From: G963677085 sp963677085
GTDB taxonomy: Bacteria; Planctomycetota; Planctomycetia; Pirellulales; Thermoguttaceae
Length of the DNA stretch: 64,000 bases
Direction of reading: 5' to 3'
NCBI GenBank assembly: GCA_963677085.2
Contig: CAXXFH010000004.1
Span: 2,170,001-2,234,000, forward strand
This document shows positions 1 through 7,433 of this stretch, one piece after another. The first letter of the stretch is position 1; each line of letters opens with the position of its first letter. The notes beneath the pieces are model-generated. The model did no database searches. It was not told where the DNA came from and saw nothing but the letters and a program-made list of their open reading frames with translations. The position numbers and the translations under genes are program-made.

Positions 1-352
1 CGAAAAACTTTTCCCACAACCGGTGCGTCCGAATAATCCGCAGCGCCTCGCGTCGACCCACCGCCGTGAGCGTCGGGTGTCCGTGTGACATGCTCGCGAG
101 CCCCGCTTGTTCCAGATCCCCCAAAATACCGACTACACGATCTCGCGACACACCAACTGCTCCAGCCAAACCCTCCAGGCTGACTCGTGTCCCAAGATAC
201 TCGCAGTGATGCAGATGTTTGAGCGTATCTTCAAGGTTTTGTTTCCGCATCAATACTCTGAAACGCTCCAGGCGTGCGTATCCGCCATTGCGAGGCCACG
301 CGAAAAACACTGCGGCTGCGAGAAACACAATCACCACTGCATAACCAATCAT
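1..352 (-). CDS. DtxR/MntR-type metal-dependent regulator with N-terminal membrane anchor (partial)
   Basis: Reading the minus strand from the ATG at 352 gives about 117 residues before the window edge. Residues 2-20 form one hydrophobic segment. A winged-helix region follows (around LEGLAGAVGVSRDRVV), then ALRIIRTHRLWEKFF, which is the start of the DtxR metal-binding and dimerisation region. DtxR-family proteins are iron- or manganese-dependent repressors. GGAGAAGG lies about seven bases before the start codon. The membrane segment is not usual for a DtxR repressor. The gene continues beyond base 1, so a FeoA/SH3 domain and neighbouring metal transporter genes cannot be judged. The family call is firm; the metal is unknown. 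Confidence 0.8.
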   Translation of the reverse strand, partial: MIGYAVVIVFLAAAVFFAWPRNGGYARLERFRVLMRKQNLEDTLKHLHHCEYLGTRVSLEGLAGAVGVSRDRVVGILGDLEQAGLASMSHGHPTLTAVGRREALRIIRTHRLWEKFF

Positions 353-742
353 TGGCGAACCTTCTCCGGCACAACAGACAGTACCATCGCATCATTGTAC
401 ACACAAACAATATGTTTTGCATATACAAATATACGGCGTGAGTCAAGCATCAGTTACCTTTTCCGTGCGGTTCTTCATGATGCTAGATCAACCAGAACGG
501 ATGCGGAGAGAATCTCGCGACACCCACCACGATGCACGCAAGACGCTTCCCGCGATGGTGCCGACTATGGTGCCGAGATTCCGCAGAAAGGTGCCCAAAT
601 GGGTGCCCGCGTAATGTCCGCGATCTGCATCGATCTGCCGCAATCTGCAACGAAAGCAGCCCCGGACGTGGGGTATTTGGCGGCCGAAGAATCGCCGCAA
701 GGCTTTGGCAAAACGCGACTTGCGCGATATAAGTGCATAAGA
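353..742. other. Intergenic region with a possible integrase-tail relic
   Basis: No supported gene. An AT-rich stretch at 395-430 includes an imperfect palindrome, ATATG-5 nt-CATAT at 410-424, which could be part of the promoter or operator of the DtxR-type gene reading left. At 539-613 (+) a short reading frame ends in MVPTMVPRFRRKVPKWVPA. This resembles the Val-Pro rich tails of planctomycete site-specific integrases that lie beside tRNA genes. It is only a fragment. Confidence 0.3.
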
Positions 743-776
743 GAAGGACGTTTACGTCGATGCGTAAACGCCCTTC
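743..776 (-). terminator. Hairpin downstream of tRNA-Arg
   Basis: Arms of 14 bases (GAAGGGCGTTTACG and its near-perfect complement) with a 6-base loop lie 5 bases past the tRNA 3' end on the minus strand. The sequence after the hairpin is TCTTAT, so the T-run is weak. Confidence 0.6.
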
Positions 777-781
777 TTCAG

Positions 782-855
782 TACGCCCGAAGGGATTCGA
801 ACCCCTAACCCTCGGTTCCGAAGACCGATGCTCTATCCAGTTGAGCTACGGGCGC
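782..855 (-). tRNA. tRNA-Arg (anticodon UCG)
   Basis: The minus strand folds into a complete cloverleaf: acceptor GCGCCCG, D-arm GCTC..GAGC, anticodon stem TCGGT/ACCGA with loop CTTCGGA (anticodon TCG), and T-arm AGGGGTTCGAATCCCT. The first acceptor pair is G-U and CCA is not encoded. It decodes CGA and probably other CGN arginine codons. A hairpin terminator follows. Plus-strand reading frames through it give the familiar false peptide GFEPLTLGSEDRCSIQLSYG. Confidence 0.95.
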
Positions 856-1146
856 ATGTTGTTCAATGCCAATGACTTACGGCAGCGGAGGCGATTCGCC
901 TTGCCGACGGCAGTTTGCCTGGCCGGGGGGGCCGCTAAGCCGTGTGTGCGAACCATTATCGGGGTTTCGCTCGACGCCGTCAATCGGCACTGGGTGACTG
1001 AAGGCGTTTGTGGGCAATATGTTGTCGGCTCGGTGGATGGGCGTTTCGGCGTGGTCTGCGGAGCCGGTGGTTGGTCGTCTGCAATTTCAACCAGGGCCGT
1101 GCTCGGAACGCCACCAGACGGACGAACGGATTATCCGCACCCAGAG
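856..1146. other. Intergenic region, no gene seen
   Basis: It lies upstream of tRNA-Arg and runs into a family A repeat at 1147. Open frames here are short, lack ribosome-binding sites and look like chance frames in GC-rich DNA. Confidence 0.5.
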
Positions 1147-1250
1147 CGGCAGGGTCGCCAACCAAACGGTGCTGCCGCACTCAGTCAGAAAACCGCTCCC
1201 GTTGGTCGCTAGCCGTCGTGAAGAACTTAACGATCTTTGAGGTTGGTAGC
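1147..1250 (+). repeat. Family A dispersed repeat (copy A1)
   Basis: Carries GCCAACCAAACGGTGCTGCC, then CTCCCGTTGGTCGCTAG and ACTTAACGATCTTTGAGG. Close relatives are at 7234-7350, 7351-7433 and 8677-8785, with an inverted copy at 8938-9012. The middle can fold by pairing GCCAACC with GGTTGG-like segments. Confidence 0.7.
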
Positions 1251-1272
1251 ACAAAGGCCGCGTAGGAAGTCG

Positions 1273-1671
1273 TCATGGGACCGGTATTCGTGAGGTACCA
1301 CTTGGTTGTTCGCTTGCATTGCGAGTCGAGACAACACGGGCTGTCCAGGTATTGCCGCCTTTGCTTGAAAACTCTCCTTCGTACTCGGTGAAGCCCGCAT
1401 CGCCTCCGTGAGCGGTGATGAGAAATGTCCTTGTTTGTGTGTCGAACCGAAATGCTCCGATGGTATAGGAGTGTGCGCCGATTGGCTCTACTGGAGCAGT
1501 CTTGAGAAACGGCAGGGCCATCGTGAGAATCATATCATCTGAACTCTCAATCATCGCCACCAGGGCTTGCCGGGCGTCTGCGGGGCTTAAGGTATTGTTG
1601 CTGGGTACTTTCTGTTGAGGTTTCACGCAGCACACGCCAGTAAACGTAGATGCCAGCAGCAACACTTGCAT
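1273..1671 (-). CDS. Small hypothetical lipoprotein
   Basis: About 132 residues from the ATG at 1671. The N-terminus MQVLLLASTFTGVC resembles a lipoprotein signal with a lipobox Cys. The mature part contains LSPADARQALVAMIESSDD and PFLKTAPVEP, then alternating beta-type segments (YTIGAFRFDTQTRTFLIT), a pattern I associate with small secreted planctomycete proteins of unknown function. The frame stays open to an ATG at 1761. However, codons 1-9 from there fall in sequence matching the right end of family A repeats (1735-1761), so I prefer the inner start. Neither start has a clear ribosome-binding site. Function unknown. Confidence 0.55.
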   Translation of the reverse strand: MQVLLLASTFTGVCCVKPQQKVPSNNTLSPADARQALVAMIESSDDMILTMALPFLKTAPVEPIGAHSYTIGAFRFDTQTRTFLITAHGGDAGFTEYEGEFSSKGGNTWTARVVSTRNASEQPSGTSRIPVP

Positions 1672-1769
1672 GACACGACACAAGGGAGCTGGCCGGGCTT
1701 CGCGACCGTGTGTAGCTGCACGTTTTTTGCATCCAGGACTACTTGACGATTTCTGAGCCATGTTTCACA

Positions 1770-1810
1770 ACCCAACGCTGCACTGGCTGGCGAGCAGCCA
1801 GTGGCACCCA
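1770..1810 (+). repeat. Half of a family C palindromic element
   Basis: A hairpin with CACTGGCTG / CAGCCAGTG arms is followed directly by GGCACCC, matching the right half of the family C double-hairpin elements seen complete at 55338-55400. It sits beside a family A fragment and upstream of the small lipoprotein gene. Confidence 0.5.
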
Positions 1811-1874
1811 TTTTTCAAGATTGACAAGGCACACTGACAACGCCGACTCCGCAAAATCATCGGTGCCACTCGCG

Positions 1875-2753
1875 TTACACCATGCTTGCGATCTTCTCCT
1901 CGCAAATCCGCTTGGTTAGCTCTTGTAATTTCTGTACACGGGCGGCCAGGTATTCGAGTTCTTCCTTGGTGATCACGTAGTCGCGTTTGTACCGGGCGTC
2001 GATGTAGGCATTCTTGAGCTTCTCGAAACGATCTTTCTGTTCGGGGGTCGCTCGCGGGAAGACGGTGAAGAACTCGGCATGCAGGTTGCCTGCTTGGCGG
2101 TCGAGTCTTTCGATGTCGTGCGTCTTTGGTTTATAGCCGGTGAATGTTAGAATGATCGCGCTGAAGAACCGTTCGGTGGCTTGGTGGAGTTGGAATGCAG
2201 CTCCGTTGTTCTGTTGCTTCTCAAAAGCATACTCGAAGTAGCCGTGGAATTCGCAAGCACTGCCAAACCAATGCTCGAAATCATCCCGGGCGTACTTCTG
2301 GTACTCGGCCGGATCGAGCGACGCGGCTTCCGACAGCGTGTGGCGGCCACTGTCGAACAGCAACACGCCCTCCTTTTTGATGTCGGAAAAGAAGTAGCGG
2401 CCACGTTCAAGGTCTTTGTTGAGGTGCTCGATATCTTCGACGATGATCGACGAGCTGGGCCGATCCAGTCCCTGTTGACGTAATCGCCGACGGATCGCAC
2501 CGCTGAGCTGGGCCTCGCCGTGGCGCGTGGCATGAGCCCGTTTTTCGCTCACCACCAACAGGTCGAAATCGCTCTCGTAGGTGTAAACGATGTTGTCCTC
2601 GGTGTAGCGGTCGTTGACCCAATCGCCCCGGGCGTAGGAGCCGAAGAGAATCAGCATGGCCAGATCGTCACCCATCAACTCTCGGATCACTTCGGTGATC
2701 TCGGCGAGTTGCTCGGCGGCGTGTTCGGAACGTTCGGGGAGCGAAGTTTTCAT
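1875..2753 (-). CDS. Nucleotidyltransferase-HEPN fusion protein
   Basis: 292 residues. The N-terminal half is a minimal nucleotidyltransferase of the pol-beta superfamily: GSYARGDW at 38-45 and the metal-binding pair D62/D64 in SDFDLLV. The C-terminal half (about 150-285) is helical and HEPN-like, with QATERFFSAIILTF, GYKPKTHDIERL and ARYKRDY. Separate MNT and HEPN proteins form toxin-antitoxin pairs in which the MNT partner adds AMP to the HEPN RNase; here both are in one chain. A classical RX4-6H RNase motif is not obvious, so a housekeeping or regulatory NTase is also possible. It is a lone gene with repeats on both sides and no clear ribosome-binding site. Confidence 0.85.
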   Translation of the reverse strand: MKTSLPERSEHAAEQLAEITEVIRELMGDDLAMLILFGSYARGDWVNDRYTEDNIVYTYESDFDLLVVSEKRAHATRHGEAQLSGAIRRRLRQQGLDRPSSSIIVEDIEHLNKDLERGRYFFSDIKKEGVLLFDSGRHTLSEAASLDPAEYQKYARDDFEHWFGSACEFHGYFEYAFEKQQNNGAAFQLHQATERFFSAIILTFTGYKPKTHDIERLDRQAGNLHAEFFTVFPRATPEQKDRFEKLKNAYIDARYKRDYVITKEELEYLAARVQKLQELTKRICEEKIASMV

Positions 2754-2803
2754 GGCGGTGTGAAACGAATCCTTCTGCCGACTGTCTCAGGGACCAAGCG
2801 TGA

Positions 2804-2917
2804 CCGGCGCAGGGCGGCAGAGCCGCCACCAAACGGTGCTTCCGCACCCAGCCGGAAACTCGCTCCCATTGGTCGCCTTCTGTTCATTGGCTATGCAAAC
2901 ATCGATAGTAATACACT
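2804..2917 (+). repeat. Chimeric repeat: family A left half joined to family B right end
   Basis: The left part reads CGGCAGAGCCGCCACCAAACG as in family A. The right part reads CATTGGTCGCCTTCTG...CTATGCAAACATCGATAG as in family B. The join lies in the CTCCC(G/A)TTGGTCGC core common to both. Confidence 0.6.
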
Positions 2918-3658
2918 CAAACTGAAAGCGTCTGGCAAAGCGCACAGCGTTAACTAGAGCCATGCCAAGAGATTAGAGGCGAGAGACGAGAAAACGTAGG
3001 TCAAAACGGACCATCCTCGCCCCTAACCTCGCCCCTTTAGAGCGGAGACTCGGATCATTGTTTTCGGTTTGAGTAATACAGGGGTTTATTGTGTGGCCGA
3101 CGAAGCACCGCTGCAAGAGGGGGGTCGGTTCGTTCCCGAGCGTCACTGGCTGGCAAGTCGCCCATGGCACCCGCCGACTGCAACCTCAATTTGGGCTGAC
3201 AACCAGAAAAGAAGTCGTAAATGGTGGCTTGCGGGCCGGTGGAAGCACGCAGTGCTGGCCGTGGTTTAGGGTGGCTCGAGCTTTGGTGAGGCGACGGCGT
3301 GGCTTGTCGGTTCCTCGGTGGCGTGCTAAAACGGGCCTGGAAGGGCCGTTTGTCCGGCTCGGTCGTTTGAAGGACAGACCGTTAAGTAGCTTGCTGGTTT
3401 TCCGGGCCATGCGTCGCGATGGCCCTCGGTTTCCGATTTGAAAACGGTAAGTTTTTTCGGGCCGTCCTAAGGCGGCAGGGCCACCGGCCGAACGGCGTTA
3501 CCGCAGCAGAGCAACATCTCGCTCTTGTATTGGTCGCCCGCCGCCACTCTGAAGTAAGCGAAAGTTTTTCGCGGTCATCTCTCGGTGGATTTGCCGGCAA
3601 GGCGTGGGGCGTACGGTAGCGAGATACGGATAGCCACGATAAAGAGGGCGGGGGAGCC
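2918..3658. other. Long intergenic region with degraded repeats
   Basis: No supported gene in about 740 bases. It holds a degraded family C half at 3138-3178 (CACTGGCTGGCAAG..TGGCACCCG) and a weak family A-like stretch at 3468-3550. Open frames on both strands here lack start signals and look like chance translations of repeats. Confidence 0.5.
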
Positions 3659-4336
3659 ATGGCGCTGATCACGCTTCGAGTGTTAGATGGTGCCGATCAC
3701 GGGCGGGAGTATCGGGATGTCCCCACTCCTCTGACGATCGGCCGCGAGGAAGGCAACTCGATTCAACTGAACGACGAACGCATTAGTCGCTTTCATGTGA
3801 AGATTCAGGAAGACGAAGAGAAAGTGGTCCTCACCGACCTGGAGAGTACCAATGGAACCAAGGTGAACGGCGAGGCCGTGCACATCTGGCTGTTGCGGCC
3901 GGGCGACGTGGTGGCCATGGGACGCACGGTATTGATCTACGGCACGCGTGAAGAGATTGCCCAACGTTTGGCCGCCCTCAGGGGCGTCGATTTGTCGGGC
4001 GGTGTGACGCTAGAGGCCATCGACGAGATGGACGAGAACCCGGACTCTGTTTCTTTGGACTTTGAGCTGAACTTTGCCGACCAGCCCGACGCAGTTAACC
4101 TTCTCCACACCCTAACCCCGCCCGAGTTGCCGGGCCCGCTGCGTCCCGGACACGCGGCTCAACTGGCCGAGCTTCTACAGTATATGCATCTGCGGTTGCG
4201 TGGGCTGATCTCTTCGGTAAAGGTAGTACCCAACTCCGAGCGTGTTACCCTGGAGGCCCGGCAGTGGCAGAATCTGCTCGATCTGCAAGACCGGCTGGCG
4301 ATTTATCTTCGCCAGATCGGTGAGCCGGGCGAGTGA
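3659..4336 (+). CDS. FHA-domain protein
   Basis: 225 residues, with GGGGGAG four bases before the ATG. An N-terminal forkhead-associated domain spans about 1-100: GR at 28-29, SRFH at 43-46 and STNGTKVNG at 63-71 are the conserved phosphothreonine-peptide contacts. The C-terminal part (about 140-225) is helical and includes PPELPGPLRPGHAAQLAEL and a stretch ending DLQDRLAIYLRQIGE; I do not recognise a domain there. FHA proteins read Ser/Thr kinase signalling, which is abundant in planctomycetes. No kinase or phosphatase gene is adjacent, so the partner is unknown. Cytoplasmic: no signal or membrane segment. Confidence 0.85.
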   Translation: MALITLRVLDGADHGREYRDVPTPLTIGREEGNSIQLNDERISRFHVKIQEDEEKVVLTDLESTNGTKVNGEAVHIWLLRPGDVVAMGRTVLIYGTREEIAQRLAALRGVDLSGGVTLEAIDEMDENPDSVSLDFELNFADQPDAVNLLHTLTPPELPGPLRPGHAAQLAELLQYMHLRLRGLISSVKVVPNSERVTLEARQWQNLLDLQDRLAIYLRQIGEPGE

Positions 4337-4421
4337 ACGATTGGTTGAGTGGTTGTTCTCGCTTGGCGCTTAAGTGCGCGCTTCGCCCAAAATTTCGCTG
4401 TCGGCTGTATTTGGGGTAGAC

Positions 4422-4523
4422 TATTGGGTTCTGCATTGCTTGTGGAACGAGGGCGACTAACGGGAGCCGGCTTCCCGGGGCAGAACGTAGCGAAGTGTTC
4501 CACAATCAACCAAGGAATCAATA
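4422..4523 (-). repeat. Diverged family B palindromic element
   Basis: Begins TATTGG and ends CAATA, 102 bp, and contains GCGACTAACGGGAGCC (family B core in reverse). Inner arms TTGTGGAAC / GTTCCACAA pair. It lies between the FHA gene and the sulfatase gene. Confidence 0.5.
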
Positions 4524-4643
4524 GCAGCAGTAGGCTATTCGTCTCCAGGATTGCGGCAATTTCCTCAAAGCCCGCGACAACGAGAAACTCGCCGCATTCC
4601 TCCAGAATCACGCAAGCCCATCTTGCCGGTGGAGTCCCCTCCT

Positions 4644-6383
4644 ATGTCTTGTTGCTCATATCGAAACAACATCGCCTCTGTGGCTATCTGGAGCCTGACT
4701 CTCGCCATGGCGCTGGTGGGATTGTCGGAGCGGGCACGGGGCGCGGCCGCTCGCCCCAATATCGTCATTATCCTCGCCGATGACATGGGTTACTCGGATA
4801 TCGGCTGCTACGGCGGCGAGATTCACACGCCGACGCTTGATCGGCTGGCCGCTAACGGCTTGCGATTCACTCAGTTCTACAACACGGGACGATGCTGTCC
4901 GACGCGAGCATCGTTGTTGACAGGACTTTTCCCTCATCAAGCCGGCATTGGTCACATGATGAACGACCGCGGGTACGACGGCTATCGCGGCGACTTAACC
5001 CGACACTCGGTAACCATTGCCGAGGCGTTAAAACCGGCCGGTTACGCGGCCTACATGGTTGGCAAGTGGCACGTCACTCCCAATCAAGGTCCCAACGGCT
5101 CAAAGCACAACTGGCCTTTGCAACGAGGTTTCGATCGATTTTACGGAACGATTCACGGTGCCGGTAGCTTTTACGATCCTAATTCGCTCACGCGCGACAA
5201 CACGATGATCTCGCCCTACGCCGATCCCGAGTATCGGCCGAAAGAGTTTTTCTATACCGATGCGATCAGCGATAATGCGGCCAAGTTCATTGAGCAACAC
5301 GACTCATCGCAACCGTTTTTCATGTATGTAGCCTTCACGGCGGCCCACTGGCCGATGCACGCTCGGCCGAAGAACATTGCCAAGTACCAAGGTGTTTACG
5401 ATCAGGGCTGGGATGCCATCCGCGCGAAGCGATATCAGCGGATGCTCGATGCAGGGCTCATCGACCCGAACTGGAAGCTTTCGCCACGCGACAGTCGTTC
5501 GCCCGAGTGGAGCGACGCCCCGTTGAAGCCGTGGGAGATCCGCTTAATGGAAGTCTACGCGGCGATGGTTGACTGCATGGACCAGGGCATTGGGAAGATT
5601 GTCGACGCGGTGCAGCGCAAAGGCCAACTCGACAACACTCTGATTTTCTTTCTGCAGGACAACGGTGGTTGCGCCGAAGCGATGGGTCGTCGTGGAGAGT
5701 TTCTCCCGCGACCGACCAACACCGCCGTGCTCAAGCCCATGAAGCCCGACGAATTACAGCCTGATATGATTCCCAAGGTCACTCGTGATGGCTATCCAGT
5801 TCGTCAAGGCCGCGGCGTAATGGCAGGTCCGGCCGACACGTATCTTGGCTACGGTCTGTCTTGGGCGAATGTGTCGAATACGCCGTTTCGCGAGTACAAG
5901 CATTGGGTTCACGAGGGCGGAATCTCGACGCCTCTGGTGGTTCATTGGCCTGCGGGAATTCCTGTCTCGCGTCGTGGGAAGCTAGAAGACCAACCTGGGC
6001 ATCTCATCGACCTGATGGCCACTTGTGTCGACGTGGCGGAAGCAAGCTACCCAACGCAATGCCAAGGCCATAAGATCACGCCCCTGGAAGGCGTAAGCCT
6101 GCGGCCGGCATTCCACGGCAAGGCGCTGGGGCGAGAGAATCCGCTCTTTTGGGAGCACGAGGGTAATCGGGCAATTCGCCAAGGTGATTGGAAGCTTGTG
6201 GCCAAAGGCAAGAATGGCCCGTGGGAGCTCTACGACCTGAAGGCCGACCGCTCGGAACTGAACGACGTGGCCAAGAAGCACCCCGCACGGACGAAGGAAA
6301 TGGCCGAGGCCTGGCAGGCTTGGGCCCGACGCGCCCAGGTGTTGCCACTAGTACCGCGCCGTTCTCAACGGCAAAAGAAATAG
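4644..6383 (+). CDS. Exported sulfatase
   Basis: 579 residues from ATG 4644, preceded by GGTGGAG; an in-frame upstream ATG at 4551 would place 31 extra residues before the signal peptide. The N-terminus has a hydrophobic signal ending near SERARGA. PNIVIILADDMGYSDIGCYG is the metal-binding start of the sulfatase fold. CCPTRASLLTG is the sulfatase signature, in which the first Cys is converted to formylglycine by a sulfatase-modifying enzyme. DNGG and GKWH motifs follow. It should hydrolyse sulfate esters, probably on sulfated polysaccharides, outside the cytoplasm. The substrate cannot be told, and no FGly-generating enzyme or second sulfatase is adjacent. Confidence 0.95.
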   Translation: MSCCSYRNNIASVAIWSLTLAMALVGLSERARGAAARPNIVIILADDMGYSDIGCYGGEIHTPTLDRLAANGLRFTQFYNTGRCCPTRASLLTGLFPHQAGIGHMMNDRGYDGYRGDLTRHSVTIAEALKPAGYAAYMVGKWHVTPNQGPNGSKHNWPLQRGFDRFYGTIHGAGSFYDPNSLTRDNTMISPYADPEYRPKEFFYTDAISDNAAKFIEQHDSSQPFFMYVAFTAAHWPMHARPKNIAKYQGVYDQGWDAIRAKRYQRMLDAGLIDPNWKLSPRDSRSPEWSDAPLKPWEIRLMEVYAAMVDCMDQGIGKIVDAVQRKGQLDNTLIFFLQDNGGCAEAMGRRGEFLPRPTNTAVLKPMKPDELQPDMIPKVTRDGYPVRQGRGVMAGPADTYLGYGLSWANVSNTPFREYKHWVHEGGISTPLVVHWPAGIPVSRRGKLEDQPGHLIDLMATCVDVAEASYPTQCQGHKITPLEGVSLRPAFHGKALGRENPLFWEHEGNRAIRQGDWKLVAKGKNGPWELYDLKADRSELNDVAKKHPARTKEMAEAWQAWARRAQVLPLVPRRSQRQKK

Positions 6384-6533
6384 CCTGCCCCTGCAAGGCG
6401 AGCGCCCGCAGGCCAGGCTCTCCGCTGCGCCACTGAGTACATTTGGTGGCTCTGGCGTTGGTGAATAGCGTACGAGCGTCTCTCTCGCAAGAGGGCGCTA
6501 GCAGCAAGCCCTGCCGTCTACGTTGATCTAGGT

Positions 6534-6637
6534 TATTGATGCTTGCATTGAAAATGATCCACTTCGGAAAGCCGAGCGTCTGGAAACCCAGGCTCCCGTT
6601 GGTTGCCTTCCGCTCGTTAGCTATGCAAGCGTCAATC
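6534..6637 (+). repeat. Family B palindromic element (copy B1)
   Basis: About 104 bp starting TATTGATGCTTGCAT and ending with its near complement ATGCAAGCGTCAAT. Inner segments CGGAAAGCC / GCCTTCCG and CTGG / CCAG also pair. It abuts the stop codon of spoVG and may serve as its transcription terminator. Confidence 0.8.
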
Positions 6638-6639
6638 GA

Positions 6640-7200
6640 TCAGTCAAAAATCCCGGCGCCAAAATCGTCGTTCGTCGACGAACGCGACTGCTGCGGCTGT
6701 TGCGAAGGCGCACGGTGCGGACCGCGGGGTTTCTCGGCAGGTTGTACCTGCGTTGGTTCCACCGTGGACGGACTGGCGGCCTGCTCTGGTTCGAACTCGT
6801 CGTACATCGACACATAGCCCGGGAGCTGCGCTCGCCGCCTTTCCTCCTCGTAGGCCGCAATCACGCGCTGCTGTATCATCTCGCGGCACTCCGAATTGAT
6901 CGGGTGCGCGATATCGGCATACAGTTTAGCGCGGCCTTCATCGTCCTTTGCGGCCAACTGTTCCTTCAATCGTGTTCCGCACTGATTGCAGTAGCCGGCA
7001 CGCATGTGGTTTTTACAGCCACAATGAGGACAGTGGGCAGTCAGCTTGCGACTCGGCATGGCCACAAACGGGCCAGTAGCACCTTCGATGATCTTCAGAT
7101 CCCGCACTACGAAGGCATCGTCGAAGGTGATCGAACAAAACGCTTGGAGTCGCTCCCCCGGCTCTTCCATGAGCTTGACGCGAACCTCGGTGATTTCCAC
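6640..7200 (-). CDS. spoVG: SpoVG-family protein with zinc ribbon
   Basis: 186 residues. The first half is a clear SpoVG domain: MEITEVRVKL, then FCSITFDDAFVVRDLKIIEG, FVAMPSRKL and, after an insert, KLYADIAHPINSECREMI. SpoVG proteins bind nucleic acid and regulate development or cell division in Bacillus; their role in planctomycetes is not established. The insert at about 57-74 carries CPHC..CNQC, a zinc-ribbon-like set absent from the roughly 97-residue Firmicutes protein. The C-terminal tail (about 130-186) is Pro/Gln-rich and probably disordered. It lies downstream of ispE on the same strand, as in Bacillus, with two family A repeats between them. Confidence 0.9.
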   Translation of the reverse strand: MEITEVRVKLMEEPGERLQAFCSITFDDAFVVRDLKIIEGATGPFVAMPSRKLTAHCPHCGCKNHMRAGYCNQCGTRLKEQLAAKDDEGRAKLYADIAHPINSECREMIQQRVIAAYEEERRRAQLPGYVSMYDEFEPEQAASPSTVEPTQVQPAEKPRGPHRAPSQQPQQSRSSTNDDFGAGIFD

Positions 7201-7233
7201 GGCCGTTCTCCTTACGCTACGGGCGAACTAAGT

Positions 7234-7350
7234 AGTACTCAGGACGGCTTGCGCCGCCAACCAAATCGGTGCTACCGCATCCAGGCAGGAATCCACTCCC
7301 GTTGGTCGCTAGTCTTCGTGAAAAACTTGACGATTTCTGAGATAAGTAGC
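7234..7350 (+). repeat. Family A dispersed repeat (copy A2)
   Basis: Contains GCCGCCAACCAAATCGGTGC, CACTCCCGTTGGTCGCTAG and ACTTGACGATTTCTGAG. It is followed at once by a second, shorter copy. Both lie between ispE and spoVG. Confidence 0.75.
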
Positions 7351-7433
7351 CTAGCGCGGTAGGGCCGCCAACCAAATCGGTGCTCCCACACCTAGGCAGC
7401 ATCCACTTCCGTTGGTCGGTGGTGCCTACTTAG
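7351..7433 (+). repeat. Family A dispersed repeat (copy A3)
   Basis: Tandem to A2; shares GCCGCCAACCAAATCGGTGC and CCACTTCCGTTGGTCGG but lacks the ACTTGACGAT end. Its last bases touch the 3' end of ispE. Confidence 0.7.

Noticed and set aside
107..1212. Plus-strand frames through tRNA-Arg, one giving RPKGFEPLTLGSEDRCS
   Set aside because: This is the well-known false peptide produced by translating the complement of a tRNA; the frames also overlap the DtxR-type gene and a repeat.
3091..3672. Overlapping small frames on both strands in the gap before the FHA gene
   Set aside because: No ribosome-binding sites, no domains, Arg-rich; consistent with degraded repeats.
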